In this document: piece by piece, positions 8,114 through 15,615 of the stretch
How the letters are laid out: each line of letters begins with the position of its first letter
How positions within the stretch are numbered: position 1 is the first letter of the stretch
NCBI GenBank assembly: GCA_016296415.1
Contig: JAEDJH010000008.1
Coordinates: 1-28,655 of the forward strand
Origin: Clostridia bacterium
GTDB lineage: Bacteria > Bacillota > Clostridia > Christensenellales > CAG-138
Length of the DNA stretch: 28,655 nt
Reading direction: 5' to 3'
Notes under the pieces: generated by a model
What the model saw: the letters and a program-made list of their open reading frames with translations, nothing else
Told to the model about the DNA's origin: nothing
Database searches by the model: none
Position numbers and translations under genes: made by a program

Positions 8114-9040
8114 TCAGCCCTCAATGCCCAGCAGCGACATTATCAATGCCATGCGGACATACATTCCGTTTTTCGCCTGCTCAAAGTACAGCGCTCTGGG
8201 GTCGTCGTCCACCTCCACGGCTATCTCGTTTACCCTCGGAAGCGGATGCAGTACCATCATATCCTCCTTGGCAAGCTTCATCTTTTCGGCGTCGAGAATA
8301 TAACAGTCCTTCAGCCTTATATAATCCTCCTCGTTAAAGAAGCGTTCACGCTGCACCCTTGTCATGTACAGCACGTCGAGTCCGCCGAGTGCCTCCTTTA
8401 TGTCCGTGACCTCAACAAAGGGGATGTTATTCTTTATCAGCACGCCCTTTCTTACGTAGTCGGGTATTTTAAGCTCGTCCGGCGATATGAGGACGAATTT
8501 AATACCCTCGTACCTCGACAGCGCCTTTATGAGCGAATGCACCGTGCGTCCGAACTTGAGGTCGCCGCAAAGACCCACCGTCATGTCGCCGATATAGCCC
8601 TTTTTGCGGCGTATGGTGAGAAGGTCCGTCAGCGTCTGCGTGGGATGCTGATGTCCGCCGTCGCCTGCGTTTATCACGGGCATGGAGGTGCTGTTTGCCG
8701 CAACACGGGGAGCACCCTCCTTGGGATGGCGCATTACCGCAATGTCGCAGTAGCAGGCAACCGTCCTCGTCGTGTCCGCAATGCTCTCACCCTTTGCAAC
8801 CGAGCTTGAGTTCGGCTCGGAAAAGCCGATTACCTGTCCGCCGAGTCTCAGCATTGCCGCTTCAAAGCTGAAGCGTGTTCTCGTGCTCGGCTCATAAAAA
8901 AGCGTCGCAAGCAGCTTTCCCTCGCACTTGTGCATATAGTCCGCAGGGGAGGCGATTATCCTATCCGCAAGTGCGAATATCGACTCCAGCTCGTCCACGG
9001 TAAAATCCATCGGCTCCAAAAGACTTTTTCCCTTCAGCAT
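8114..9040 (-). CDS. pyrB: Aspartate carbamoyltransferase catalytic subunit
   Basis: A 308-aa enzyme that joins carbamoyl phosphate and aspartate. The carbamoyl-phosphate motif is STRTR at residues 52-56, the loop SSSVAKGES at about 78-86, and HPTQTL at 132-137. VQRERF and HPLPRVNEI follow. The length equals that of E. coli PyrB. It is the first enzyme gene of the operon, with GGAGGT 7 nt before the ATG, and stands behind a long leader with an attenuator-like terminator. No carbamoyl-phosphate synthase genes are in the window. Confidence 0.97.
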   Translation of the reverse strand: MLKGKSLLEPMDFTVDELESIFALADRIIASPADYMHKCEGKLLATLFYEPSTRTRFSFEAAMLRLGGQVIGFSEPNSSSVAKGESIADTTRTVACYCDIAVMRHPKEGAPRVAANSTSMPVINAGDGGHQHPTQTLTDLLTIRRKKGYIGDMTVGLCGDLKFGRTVHSLIKALSRYEGIKFVLISPDELKIPDYVRKGVLIKNNIPFVEVTDIKEALGGLDVLYMTRVQRERFFNEEDYIRLKDCYILDAEKMKLAKEDMMVLHPLPRVNEIAVEVDDDPRALYFEQAKNGMYVRMALIMSLLGIEG

Positions 9041-9084
9041 TGTTTATACCTCCAAAATAAATTTCGTTTTTATAAAACGGCAAT

Positions 9085-9110
9085 AAAAAAGCCTCTCAAT
9101 CAAGAGAAGC
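9085..9110 (-). terminator. Attenuator-type terminator in the pyrB leader
   Basis: On the minus strand, GCTTCTC (9110-9104) pairs with GAGAGGC (9097-9091) around a TTGATT loop, followed by six T (9090-9085). It lies 45 nt upstream of the pyrB ATG and downstream of the operon promoter. It would stop transcription before the structural genes unless its folding is prevented. Confidence 0.8.
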
Positions 9111-9212
9111 CGAAAAATCAAAAATAATGCCGTTTGAACCGCCGATATATGCGGGAAAACGAAACGATAAGCAGCAATGTCCTTTCAAAAGAGCATCGGC
9201 ATTATACAACAT
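9096..9212 (-). CDS. Putative 38-aa pyr operon leader peptide
   Basis: This frame starts with ATG at 9212, preceded by GGGAGGT at 9 nt spacing, and runs 38 codons. Its last codons and TGA stop (9098-9096) lie inside the terminator hairpin, so a ribosome following closely would block hairpin folding. T-rich codons (ATT ATT TTT GAT TTT TCG) just before the hairpin give two U-runs in the RNA. In the E. coli pyrBI leader, polymerase pausing at U-rich sequence when UTP is low lets the ribosome catch up and prevents termination. The layout here matches that. The peptide sequence does not look like the E. coli one. Its role is inferred from position. Confidence 0.65.
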   Translation of the reverse strand: MLYNADALLKGHCCLSFRFPAYIGGSNGIIFDFSASLD

Positions 9213-9269
9213 ATCGTTTCCACCTCCCGGGCGAATCACGCCATACATAACATCGCCTAAATCTTCAAT

Positions 9270-9298
9270 ATGTTAGCACAGCCTGCCGCCGAAGTCAA
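9270..9298 (-). promoter_or_regulatory. Promoter of the pyr operon
   Basis: On the minus strand, TTGACT (9298-9293) and TAACAT (9275-9270) are 17 nt apart. The start point would be near 9263, giving a leader of about 220 nt before pyrB. It lies just downstream of the terminator of the glutamate-fermentation operon, so the two operons are separately transcribed. Confidence 0.8.
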
Positions 9299-9327
9299 CA
9301 AATTATTTTCAAAAAGCTCCCGCACTT

Positions 9328-9350
9328 AAAAAGCGGATGCCTCCGCCCTT
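9328..9350 (-). terminator. Rho-independent terminator after mal
   Basis: On the minus strand, GCGGA (9346-9342) and TCCGC (9337-9333) pair around GGCA, with G-T and A-T pairs extending the stem, followed by five T. It lies 33 nt after the mal stop and ends the glutamate-fermentation operon. Confidence 0.8.
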
Positions 9351-9382
9351 TGGAAGCACCCGCCTATATTGCTTTGATCCGC

Positions 9383-10633
9383 TTATTTTTTCGCCCTTGC
9401 GTTTCTGAATGCGATTATCCTCTGCATCTCGTTATAGACGATCATATAGCCTTCGTCAACGCCCATACCCGGCTTTGCGAGTATCTGGTCGGGACGGGTC
9501 GCCATTGCACAGTGTACGCATACCTGCGCCGAACGGTCGGTCTCGTTGCAGGTTCCGCCCTGATAAGCGCCGATGCCGAGCTTTTTGCAATAAAGCACCG
9601 CTTCAACGGTATTGTTGATACCGCCGAGGTCGGGGGTCTTTATCTGCACCATGTGTCCCGCCTTGTTGTCGGCAAAATACTTGATGTCCTCAAGGGTGTT
9701 GCACCATTCGTCGGCAACTATCTCAACGTTGATACCCCTGTCGTCAAGCTCTTTCGTGATTGCCTTGAGCGCAAGCATCTGCTTTTCACGGTCCTCGACG
9801 TCCATCGGACCCTCGATGCGAAGGTGGAAGGGCTTTGCCGCCTCTTCGAGCCTTGCGATGTAGTCCGCCATTGCCTTGTAGTTATCGTTGCCGAATGCGG
9901 CGCCGATCGTGCCATATACGTCGATATGGAACACGGGCATATAGTCATCGTCGTTTCTGAGCTGCAGCGTGCGGTCCCTCAGCCATGCAACGTACTCCTC
10001 AAGCAGCTCGCCCTTTTCGCCGAGCTTGGTCTTTACGTTGTTTATCAGCGCATGAGGAAGCACCTGTGCGCCCTTGATTATCATCTTGTCGGAATTTTTG
10101 TAGCGGTCATCGCCCGACTGCGTAAACAGCTTTATCGGCTCGTTCTCGATGGTGCAGCCGTATTCGTCGGCAACCACCTCGCACATGAGCCTGTTGGTGG
10201 ACTTTGCAACGGCGTCGAGTATCGCCTGGGTCACGCCGTAGCGGATGGCGGTATGCAGCCTTTTGCCGTCAACCTGTATCGCCTCGACCATTTCGGAAAG
10301 ACCCTTGAAGCTGTCCGCCTCACGTCCGACGAGTGCGGGCTTGATATTTTCCATTATTACGGGGATGAAGTCCTTTGCAAGGAACAGGGGATCACGTCCG
10401 CCTGCGCCGCTGTACTGTACCGCAGCACAGTCGCCGTATGCGATCTGTCCGTCCTCAAGCACGAGCATCACGGAGATGGACTCGCCCGCCTGCCTTACGG
10501 CGGTGAAGCCGGGGGTCACGGGTGCGCCGATATACGCATGACCGTCCGCCGTTGCGCCGCCCTTTATGGCACGCTGATCGTCAAAGTAGAAACCTGTACG
10601 TCCCGCAGAACACACCAAATCAACTATTTTCAT
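9383..10633 (-). CDS. mal: Methylaspartate ammonia-lyase (beta-methylaspartase)
   Basis: A 416-aa enolase-superfamily enzyme that removes ammonia from (2S,3S)-3-methylaspartate to give mesaconate. Known key residues of the clostridial enzyme align: H194 in VLPHALINN, metal ligands D238 (FHIDVYG), E274 (RIEGPMD) and D308 (VADEWCN), and the catalytic lysine K332 (QIKTPDLGG). Length and motifs match the family closely. AAAGGA precedes the ATG. It is the last gene of the operon, 29 nt after glmE, and acts directly on the product of glutamate mutase. Confidence 0.97.
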   Translation of the reverse strand: MKIVDLVCSAGRTGFYFDDQRAIKGGATADGHAYIGAPVTPGFTAVRQAGESISVMLVLEDGQIAYGDCAAVQYSGAGGRDPLFLAKDFIPVIMENIKPALVGREADSFKGLSEMVEAIQVDGKRLHTAIRYGVTQAILDAVAKSTNRLMCEVVADEYGCTIENEPIKLFTQSGDDRYKNSDKMIIKGAQVLPHALINNVKTKLGEKGELLEEYVAWLRDRTLQLRNDDDYMPVFHIDVYGTIGAAFGNDNYKAMADYIARLEEAAKPFHLRIEGPMDVEDREKQMLALKAITKELDDRGINVEIVADEWCNTLEDIKYFADNKAGHMVQIKTPDLGGINNTVEAVLYCKKLGIGAYQGGTCNETDRSAQVCVHCAMATRPDQILAKPGMGVDEGYMIVYNEMQRIIAFRNARAKK

Positions 10634-10662
10634 AATAAATTCCTTTCTGAGTCAAAAATGTT

Positions 10663-12120
10663 TTATTTCATCCACTGGGGACGGCCGACAAGCCTGCCCT
10701 TGCTGATGGCATATACGTCGTCGATTACCATCTGGAACGAAGCGTTGCGCTTTTCGGCCTTCGCCCTTGCGTCGATCATTTCCCTGTGGAAATCGAGTAT
10801 GTCCTTGGTGAAGGGCATATTGCCGCTGTTGAGTATGCGGATTGCGCCGGTGTTGTCCCTTGCGGGGAGCATCTTGCCGGCATTGAATCTTGACGGGGCG
10901 AACGGAATGTCGATCACGCCTGCCTGTACCGCACGGACTACGCCCACTGCGATATCGCCGTTGCCAAGCTCAAAGCACTTATCCACGAGACAGCGGGTTT
11001 CCTTGCGGATGATCTCCTTTTCCTGCTCAAGGTTTGCGGCGGTGCAGCTCTGGTCGTTCAGCATGGTGATAAGCTGTTTGGTGCAGCGAAGTCCCTGTGC
11101 GTTTGCCTCCATCGTCGGAACGCCTGCCGCCTCATGCGGCGTTTTTACGATAACCTTCGTCGCCTTTGAGAGTGCTGCGGTTGCGCTTCCCCATGAAATA
11201 ACGCCGAATGCCTTCGCCTCGTCCTGCGGGAAGCCGCCCATCCACTGATGGAATACCGTAGTGATGATCACGTCGCTGTAACCGGCCTTCTGCATATACT
11301 CGTCGGTAAGCTCCTCAAGCGTGCGGATCGCCGCAACGTCCTGAACGAGGTTTCCGCACTGTCCGTAACCTACGGTGATGTTCTTTACGCCCTGCTCTGC
11401 GGCAAGCAGTGCCTCGATTATCGCTACCGCATGGGATACGCACGGCGGCACCAACGTTCCGGTAAGAGGTCCGTAAGGCTCCCTGTTTATGGAAACGCCG
11501 GCTTCTTCATAGATACCCGTAAGGCGGTCAACATACTGCCAGTCCCTGATGGTCTTTTCCATGGGAACGTTCTTTGCGTAGGGAAGGTTGTACGAAATTC
11601 CGCCGCCCTCATAGCTTGTAAAGCCGCCGGCGTAGGTGATCTCGGTCAGAAGCCTCGCATCGGGGGTACCGTGACGAACCTGTATCGGGGTGTCGATCGC
11701 ATTTATAAGCTGTCTGCAGCCGAGTACGCCGTGGTTGACAGCCGGAAAGCCGTTAAGCATCGAGCGATGCTCCTTGAACGACTCCTTAATGCCGTTTTCC
11801 GCCTCCTGATAGCGGTTCTGGCGGGTATAGCTGTCTATCGTGGTCGGAAGCAGATCCGCCTCGCCCTTGTCCTGCAGATAGGTCAAAAGCTCTATCTGGT
11901 CACGGATGAGCGCAACGCCCGCACGGGGCTGAACCAGCGTCGTACCGGAGTTTTTCGCCTTTACCAGCTTCTTTGAAAACACCTTGTGTTCGGGCATTGT
12001 CTTGTGAAACTTGATGGCTTCGTTTAAGTCAACGTCCCTGCCCGTGGGCCACTGGGTAAGCACTTCTTCACGGATCTTGTTAAATTCCTGCTCGGGAATA
12101 CGTTTATTCTGCAATTCCAT
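10663..12120 (-). CDS. glmE: Glutamate mutase epsilon (catalytic) subunit
   Basis: A 485-aa TIM-barrel subunit, also called MutE. With GlmS and coenzyme B12 it rearranges L-glutamate to (2S,3S)-3-methylaspartate by a radical mechanism. Recognisable stretches are PRAGVALIRDQIELLTYLQD, RHGTPDARLLTEITYAGGFTSYEGG cut into substrate-binding loops, REPYGPLTGTLVPP and GYGQCGNLVQDVAA. The length equals the usual 483-485 aa. It overlaps the end of glmL by 17 nt, so translation is probably coupled, and mal follows. Confidence 0.97.
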   Translation of the reverse strand: MELQNKRIPEQEFNKIREEVLTQWPTGRDVDLNEAIKFHKTMPEHKVFSKKLVKAKNSGTTLVQPRAGVALIRDQIELLTYLQDKGEADLLPTTIDSYTRQNRYQEAENGIKESFKEHRSMLNGFPAVNHGVLGCRQLINAIDTPIQVRHGTPDARLLTEITYAGGFTSYEGGGISYNLPYAKNVPMEKTIRDWQYVDRLTGIYEEAGVSINREPYGPLTGTLVPPCVSHAVAIIEALLAAEQGVKNITVGYGQCGNLVQDVAAIRTLEELTDEYMQKAGYSDVIITTVFHQWMGGFPQDEAKAFGVISWGSATAALSKATKVIVKTPHEAAGVPTMEANAQGLRCTKQLITMLNDQSCTAANLEQEKEIIRKETRCLVDKCFELGNGDIAVGVVRAVQAGVIDIPFAPSRFNAGKMLPARDNTGAIRILNSGNMPFTKDILDFHREMIDARAKAEKRNASFQMVIDDVYAISKGRLVGRPQWMK

Positions 12121-13492
12121 CCTTTTTTAATTCCTCTTTCATTATTGTAAGCGCAGCCTCCGGATAATGCTCGGCAAGCATACCCATGGCGGCAATTATG
12201 TATTTTCTGTCCACAAGAATATCGGCTTTCTTAGGCTTGAGCGACATGGGCATTTTTTCATCGTAAAGCGCCGATGACGCTATATAGCCCGTTCGCCTCG
12301 TATGTATCAAAGAACCGCCTGTTACAACGATTTGTTTTATACCGGTAAGATTTTTGCCCGTCTGCACATACGACATGCCGAGCATTGAGTACGATTCCTC
12401 AAGCTGCCCTGCGTGTCTGGTGACGGCGGTTTTCACCGCACCCTTTGCGATCGCCTCGTCAAAGCGCTCAAGCTCCTCGCTGTCGGGAAGCATATCGGTA
12501 TTTTTTGCAAGCATATCCGTAAGCTCGTTCACCCTGCTTTCCGATATGCCCGAAAGCGCCGCTATCTCCTTTGCACCGACGGCATCGACTATCCCCCGAA
12601 TGCTGTAGCGCATACCTATGTCGCCCTCTACCGTGCGCTTTACATACGGCTCGGGCAGACCCTTTATGACGGTGTTGGCATCGTCGGGAAGCCCTGCGGA
12701 AACGGAATACACGTCGGTGGTCGCGCCGCCTACGTCAACGGCGATAAGCTCGCCTATTCCGCTTTGCCTGTCCGTACCGTCCGCAAGCAGCTTCATCGCA
12801 TTCATCACCGCGGACGGCGTGGGCATCATAATGCCGGATATAAGCGACTCCGCCTCGGAAAGCCCCTTCGCCTTCACTATGCGGTCAAGGAATATGCTGC
12901 GTATCCTCGACTGTGCCGGTTCGATGTTGAGCACGCCGAATTTCGGCATAACGTTCTCACAGCGATAGACCTCCCTGCCCTCGAGTATGCGCTCGCATTC
13001 CCTTGCGGCGCTGCGGTTGCCGGCGATGATTATCGGAAAGTCCCCTCCGAGCTTTTTAAGCACGGCGGCGTTATGCAGTATGCAGTCCTTGTTTCCGCCG
13101 TCCGTTCCGCCCACAAGCAGGAATATGTCCGGATTCGCCGCGGCTATATCCTCCGCATCGTCCTCGGTAAGCTCGAACGAATAGGTGTTTATGACCTTTG
13201 CCCCTGCACCGAGGCTCGCACACTTTGCCGCCTCGGCGGTAAGCTCCGGCACGAGTCCGCTTGCGATCATGCGAAGTCCGCCCGCCGCACTCGATGCGGC
13301 ATAGCGTTCGCCAAAGTCGAGCCTTCCGCACTTGACTTCCAGCAGCCTCAGGGCGTTGCTCAGTCCGTCGTTTATGTCCGTTTGAACCGTGGTATATGCA
13401 GCGGCGGTACCCAAAACCGAACAGCCGTCAACATCGACGGCGGTGACTTTGGTATATGTGCTTCCGAAATCTATCAGTAATACCGGCTTCAT
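12104..13492 (-). CDS. glmL: Glutamate mutase reactivation factor (GlmL/MutL, ASKHA ATPase)
   Basis: A 462-aa protein of the MutL group (unrelated to mismatch-repair MutL), present in most glutamate mutase operons. It begins with the actin/Hsp70-type phosphate loop LLIDFGSTYTKVTAVDVD, has a second ATPase motif GELIAVDVGGATTDVYSV near residue 250, and QIVVTGGSLIHT near 390. It is thought to exchange damaged B12 cofactor on the mutase at the cost of ATP. It lies between glmS and glmE, the standard order, 14 nt after glmS. Confidence 0.94.
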   Translation of the reverse strand: MKPVLLIDFGSTYTKVTAVDVDGCSVLGTAAAYTTVQTDINDGLSNALRLLEVKCGRLDFGERYAASSAAGGLRMIASGLVPELTAEAAKCASLGAGAKVINTYSFELTEDDAEDIAAANPDIFLLVGGTDGGNKDCILHNAAVLKKLGGDFPIIIAGNRSAARECERILEGREVYRCENVMPKFGVLNIEPAQSRIRSIFLDRIVKAKGLSEAESLISGIMMPTPSAVMNAMKLLADGTDRQSGIGELIAVDVGGATTDVYSVSAGLPDDANTVIKGLPEPYVKRTVEGDIGMRYSIRGIVDAVGAKEIAALSGISESRVNELTDMLAKNTDMLPDSEELERFDEAIAKGAVKTAVTRHAGQLEESYSMLGMSYVQTGKNLTGIKQIVVTGGSLIHTRRTGYIASSALYDEKMPMSLKPKKADILVDRKYIIAAMGMLAEHYPEAALTIMKEELKKDGIAE

Positions 13493-13506
13493 ATATTACA
13501 CGCCTT

Positions 13507-13923
13507 TTAATCGACTATATGCAGATCCTCTTTGAGCAGCCTTATGCCCTCCTCCGGCGAAGTTCCCGGGGGGAATGAACGGTCGAAGCCCATCGCCTTA
13601 AAGCGCTTTTCAACCTCATCAAACGGCTGCTTGCCGATAACGATGTTGCCGCCGACATAGAGCAAAATGCCCTTCAGACCCGCTTCATCGCACTTTTGCC
13701 TCATTCCTCTGCAGTCCAGCTCGCCCTGTCCGTAAAGCGATGAAATTACTATTGCATCTGCGTCGGACTCGATAGCTGCGGCAACGAACTCCTCCTGCGA
13801 CACCATTACGCCGAGGTTTATAACCTCAAAGCCGGCATCCTCAAACGCATGGTAGAGTATCTGATTGCCCACTGCGTGAACATCTGCGCCAATAACGCCG
13901 ATGACCAGTTTTTTCTTCTCCAT
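13507..13923 (-). CDS. glmS: Glutamate mutase sigma subunit (B12-binding)
   Basis: A 138-aa Rossmann-like cobalamin-binding subunit, also called MutS (not mismatch repair, not glucosamine synthase). The base-off/His-on motif DxHxxG is D14, H16, G19 in IGADVHAVGN, at the same positions as in the clostridial protein. LSSLYGQGE and LYVGGNIVIG contribute to the cofactor tail pocket. I place the start at 13923, where GAGAGGTG lies just upstream; the frame extends 30 codons further but that part is the leader with the promoter. It is the first gene behind its own strong promoter. Confidence 0.96.
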   Translation of the reverse strand: MEKKKLVIGVIGADVHAVGNQILYHAFEDAGFEVINLGVMVSQEEFVAAAIESDADAIVISSLYGQGELDCRGMRQKCDEAGLKGILLYVGGNIVIGKQPFDEVEKRFKAMGFDRSFPPGTSPEEGIRLLKEDLHIVD

Positions 13924-13975
13924 CTTGCACCTCTCTTTTATTAATAACCAAGCTTCGCCATTGTAAGCTTTGTTA

Positions 13976-14000
13976 TAGTTCAATAGTATATATTGTGCTA
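13976..14000. promoter_or_regulatory. Inverted repeat over the glmS promoter, probable operator
   Basis: A 25-bp imperfect palindrome of form TAG-N2-CAATA-N5-TATTG-N2-CTA. Its centre is the -10 box of the glmS promoter. It lies 31 bp from the end of the GntR-family gene, so that regulator is the obvious candidate to bind it. A repressor here would block polymerase. Confidence 0.5.
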
Positions 14001-14013
14001 TTTCTTTTGTCAA
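13985..14013 (-). promoter_or_regulatory. Promoter of glmS-glmL-glmE-mal
   Basis: On the minus strand, a perfect -35 TTGACA (14013-14008) and TATACT (13990-13985) are 17 nt apart. It lies in the 107-bp gap between gntR and glmS, the widest gap in the cluster, and would drive the mutase half separately from the citE promoter. Confidence 0.85.
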
Positions 14014-14030
14014 TGCGTTTTTTGAATACT

Positions 14031-15008
14031 TTAACGCATAATTCCAAGCCGTTTCTTCGCCCTCACGTCGTCGAGCGCAGCCTGTATGTACATCATCGAG
14101 CCGTCGTCTATCACATATTTATACTGTATCAGCTCACGGCTCTTACAGCTTTCAAATATTTTTCCGCATACCTCGGGGGAAAACAGCGTCATGAACCCCA
14201 TCGGCACGCATATTACGTCCTTGTTTTCCAAAAACCTTTCGAGCGCAGCCATGTCGGAGATGCTTCGTAGGGTCTTTCCCCGCACCGCAACATCGGGAGC
14301 GTATTCGGCAAAGCTTTTCATCATAACGTCAAGCATTTCGTCGCCCACCGCAAGCACGCCTGCGGTCTTGTTCTCGCCCGTTCTCGCTATGGCGGACACG
14401 GTCGCTCCGTCCGTCCTCATGGCTATACGCACGCTTCCGGCGGAGGTTTTTGTATCAAATGCCGTTTCCGCAAGATACACCACGAGGTCGGCGTCGCCGA
14501 AAAGTCCGCTTGAAGCCCCGTCGTACAAACACCTGAACACGTCCACGTCGCCGAACGAATAAAGCTGCTCGGACACGGCATACAGCATATCGCTGCAGGT
14601 ACCGACGGCGGCGATATGTATATCCGAGCCTCTGCTCATTCTGTCCCTGAGCTTCAGCTCGAAAAATATAGATATTTCGTTTTGCGAAAACGACATATCC
14701 TCCAGCGCATCCAGCAGAGCGTCGATCGCCTGCATCGCCCGTGCCTTGCGGCTGTTATGCTCACGCCTGAACGAAACGAATGTACCTCTCCCCTGAGTCA
14801 TCTCGATCATGCCGAGGTTTTCCAGCTCGTCATAGGCACGCTTTATCGTCCCCTGCGCCAAATCGAAGCGCTTTGCAAGCTCCCTGACCGTGGGAAGCTG
14901 CGTTCCCAAGGGCAGCCGTCCGCCGATTATCTCGCCCCTGATGGTATCGGCAAGCTGCCTGTATATCGGCACCTTCTTCGACTTATCGACGGAAAATTTC
15001 AAATACAC
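14031..15008 (-). CDS. GntR-family transcriptional regulator with unusual C-terminal domain
   Basis: A 325-aa regulator. Residues 1 to about 82 form the GntR winged helix: VPIYRQLADTIRGEIIGGRL, LPTVRELAKRFDLAQGTIKRAYDELENLGMIEMTQGRGTFV. A helical linker (about 90-130) precedes a roughly 190-residue domain unlike the FadR, HutC, MocR or short YtrA effector domains. It has alternating strands and helices (IHIAAVGTC, ADLVVYLAE, TAGVLAVGDEML, DVICVPMGFM) and could be a two-lobed periplasmic-binding-like fold. The start is GTG at 15008 with GGAG 8 nt upstream. It is inside the glutamate operon, so it probably controls it; the ligand is unknown. Confidence 0.85.
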   Translation of the reverse strand: MYLKFSVDKSKKVPIYRQLADTIRGEIIGGRLPLGTQLPTVRELAKRFDLAQGTIKRAYDELENLGMIEMTQGRGTFVSFRREHNSRKARAMQAIDALLDALEDMSFSQNEISIFFELKLRDRMSRGSDIHIAAVGTCSDMLYAVSEQLYSFGDVDVFRCLYDGASSGLFGDADLVVYLAETAFDTKTSAGSVRIAMRTDGATVSAIARTGENKTAGVLAVGDEMLDVMMKSFAEYAPDVAVRGKTLRSISDMAALERFLENKDVICVPMGFMTLFSPEVCGKIFESCKSRELIQYKYVIDDGSMMYIQAALDDVRAKKRLGIMR

Positions 15009-15039
15009 CCCTTTCGCTCCTTTCTGTTTTATATCGAAA

Positions 15040-15600
15040 TCAGCCTTCGAGCGAGCTTAGATAATTCGCCCTGCCGCATTCGTACAGGTTTGTTCCTTCG
15101 GCGTCAATGACCACTACCGCCGGAAAATCCTTTACTGTCAGCCTCCTTACCGCCTCCGCACCGAGATCCTCATAGGCGACGACCTCCGCCGACTGCACGC
15201 ACCTTGAAAGCAGTGCGCCGGCTCCGCCGATGGCGGCAAAATACACGGCATGGTTTTCCTTCATCGCTTCTATGACCTCCCTGCTGCGCTTGCCCTTGCC
15301 TATCATGCCCCTCTGTCCGCTTGCAAGCATTTGGGGAGAATAGGCGTCCATGCGGTAGCTCGTGGTGGGACCTGCAGAGCCGATGGGCTGCCCGGGCTTT
15401 GCCGGCGTGGGGCCGACGTAATAGATGATGGAGTCCTTTACATCAAAGGGAAGCTCCTCGCCCTTTGCCAAAAGCTCCGTCAGCCGCTTATGTGCAGCAT
15501 CCCTTGCGGTGTATATCACGCCCGATATAAGCACGCTGTCACCGCTTTTGAGGGAAAGCGCCTGCTCCTTTGTGAACGGTACGGTTATATGCTTTGCCAT
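15040..15600 (-). CDS. Class I fumarase-type hydro-lyase beta subunit, probable mesaconase
   Basis: A 186-aa subunit matching the C-terminal domain of iron-sulfur fumarases and tartrate dehydratases. The signature PGQPIGSAGPTTSYRMD is at about residues 73-89, followed by GMIGKGKRS and YFAAIGGAGALLS. With the alpha subunit it adds or removes water on a C4-C5 dicarboxylate. Placed between citramalate lyase and glutamate mutase genes, the expected reaction is mesaconate plus water to (S)-citramalate. Sequence alone cannot exclude fumarate or tartrate as substrate. It lies 15 nt after the alpha gene. Confidence 0.88.
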   Translation of the reverse strand: MAKHITVPFTKEQALSLKSGDSVLISGVIYTARDAAHKRLTELLAKGEELPFDVKDSIIYYVGPTPAKPGQPIGSAGPTTSYRMDAYSPQMLASGQRGMIGKGKRSREVIEAMKENHAVYFAAIGGAGALLSRCVQSAEVVAYEDLGAEAVRRLTVKDFPAVVVIDAEGTNLYECGRANYLSSLEG

Positions 15601-15615
15601 GGTATTGCCTCCTTT

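Noticed and set aside
9084..9110. PyrR-binding loop in the pyr leader
   Set aside because: The segment has GAGAGGCT, matching the 3' half of the known PyrR loop consensus, but the 5' half (ARUCC) is absent and the match is explained by the terminator stem.
9350..11248. Long open frame (632 codons) on the plus strand
   Set aside because: It lies antisense to mal and glmE, both certain genes. The peptide has no recognisable domain and the openness comes from codon bias of the opposite strand. The same holds for other long antisense frames across the window.
13924..14013. Longer N-terminus for glmS
   Set aside because: The extra 30 codons cover the promoter and palindrome. The DxHxxG motif sits at the family-typical residue 14 only with the start at 13923.
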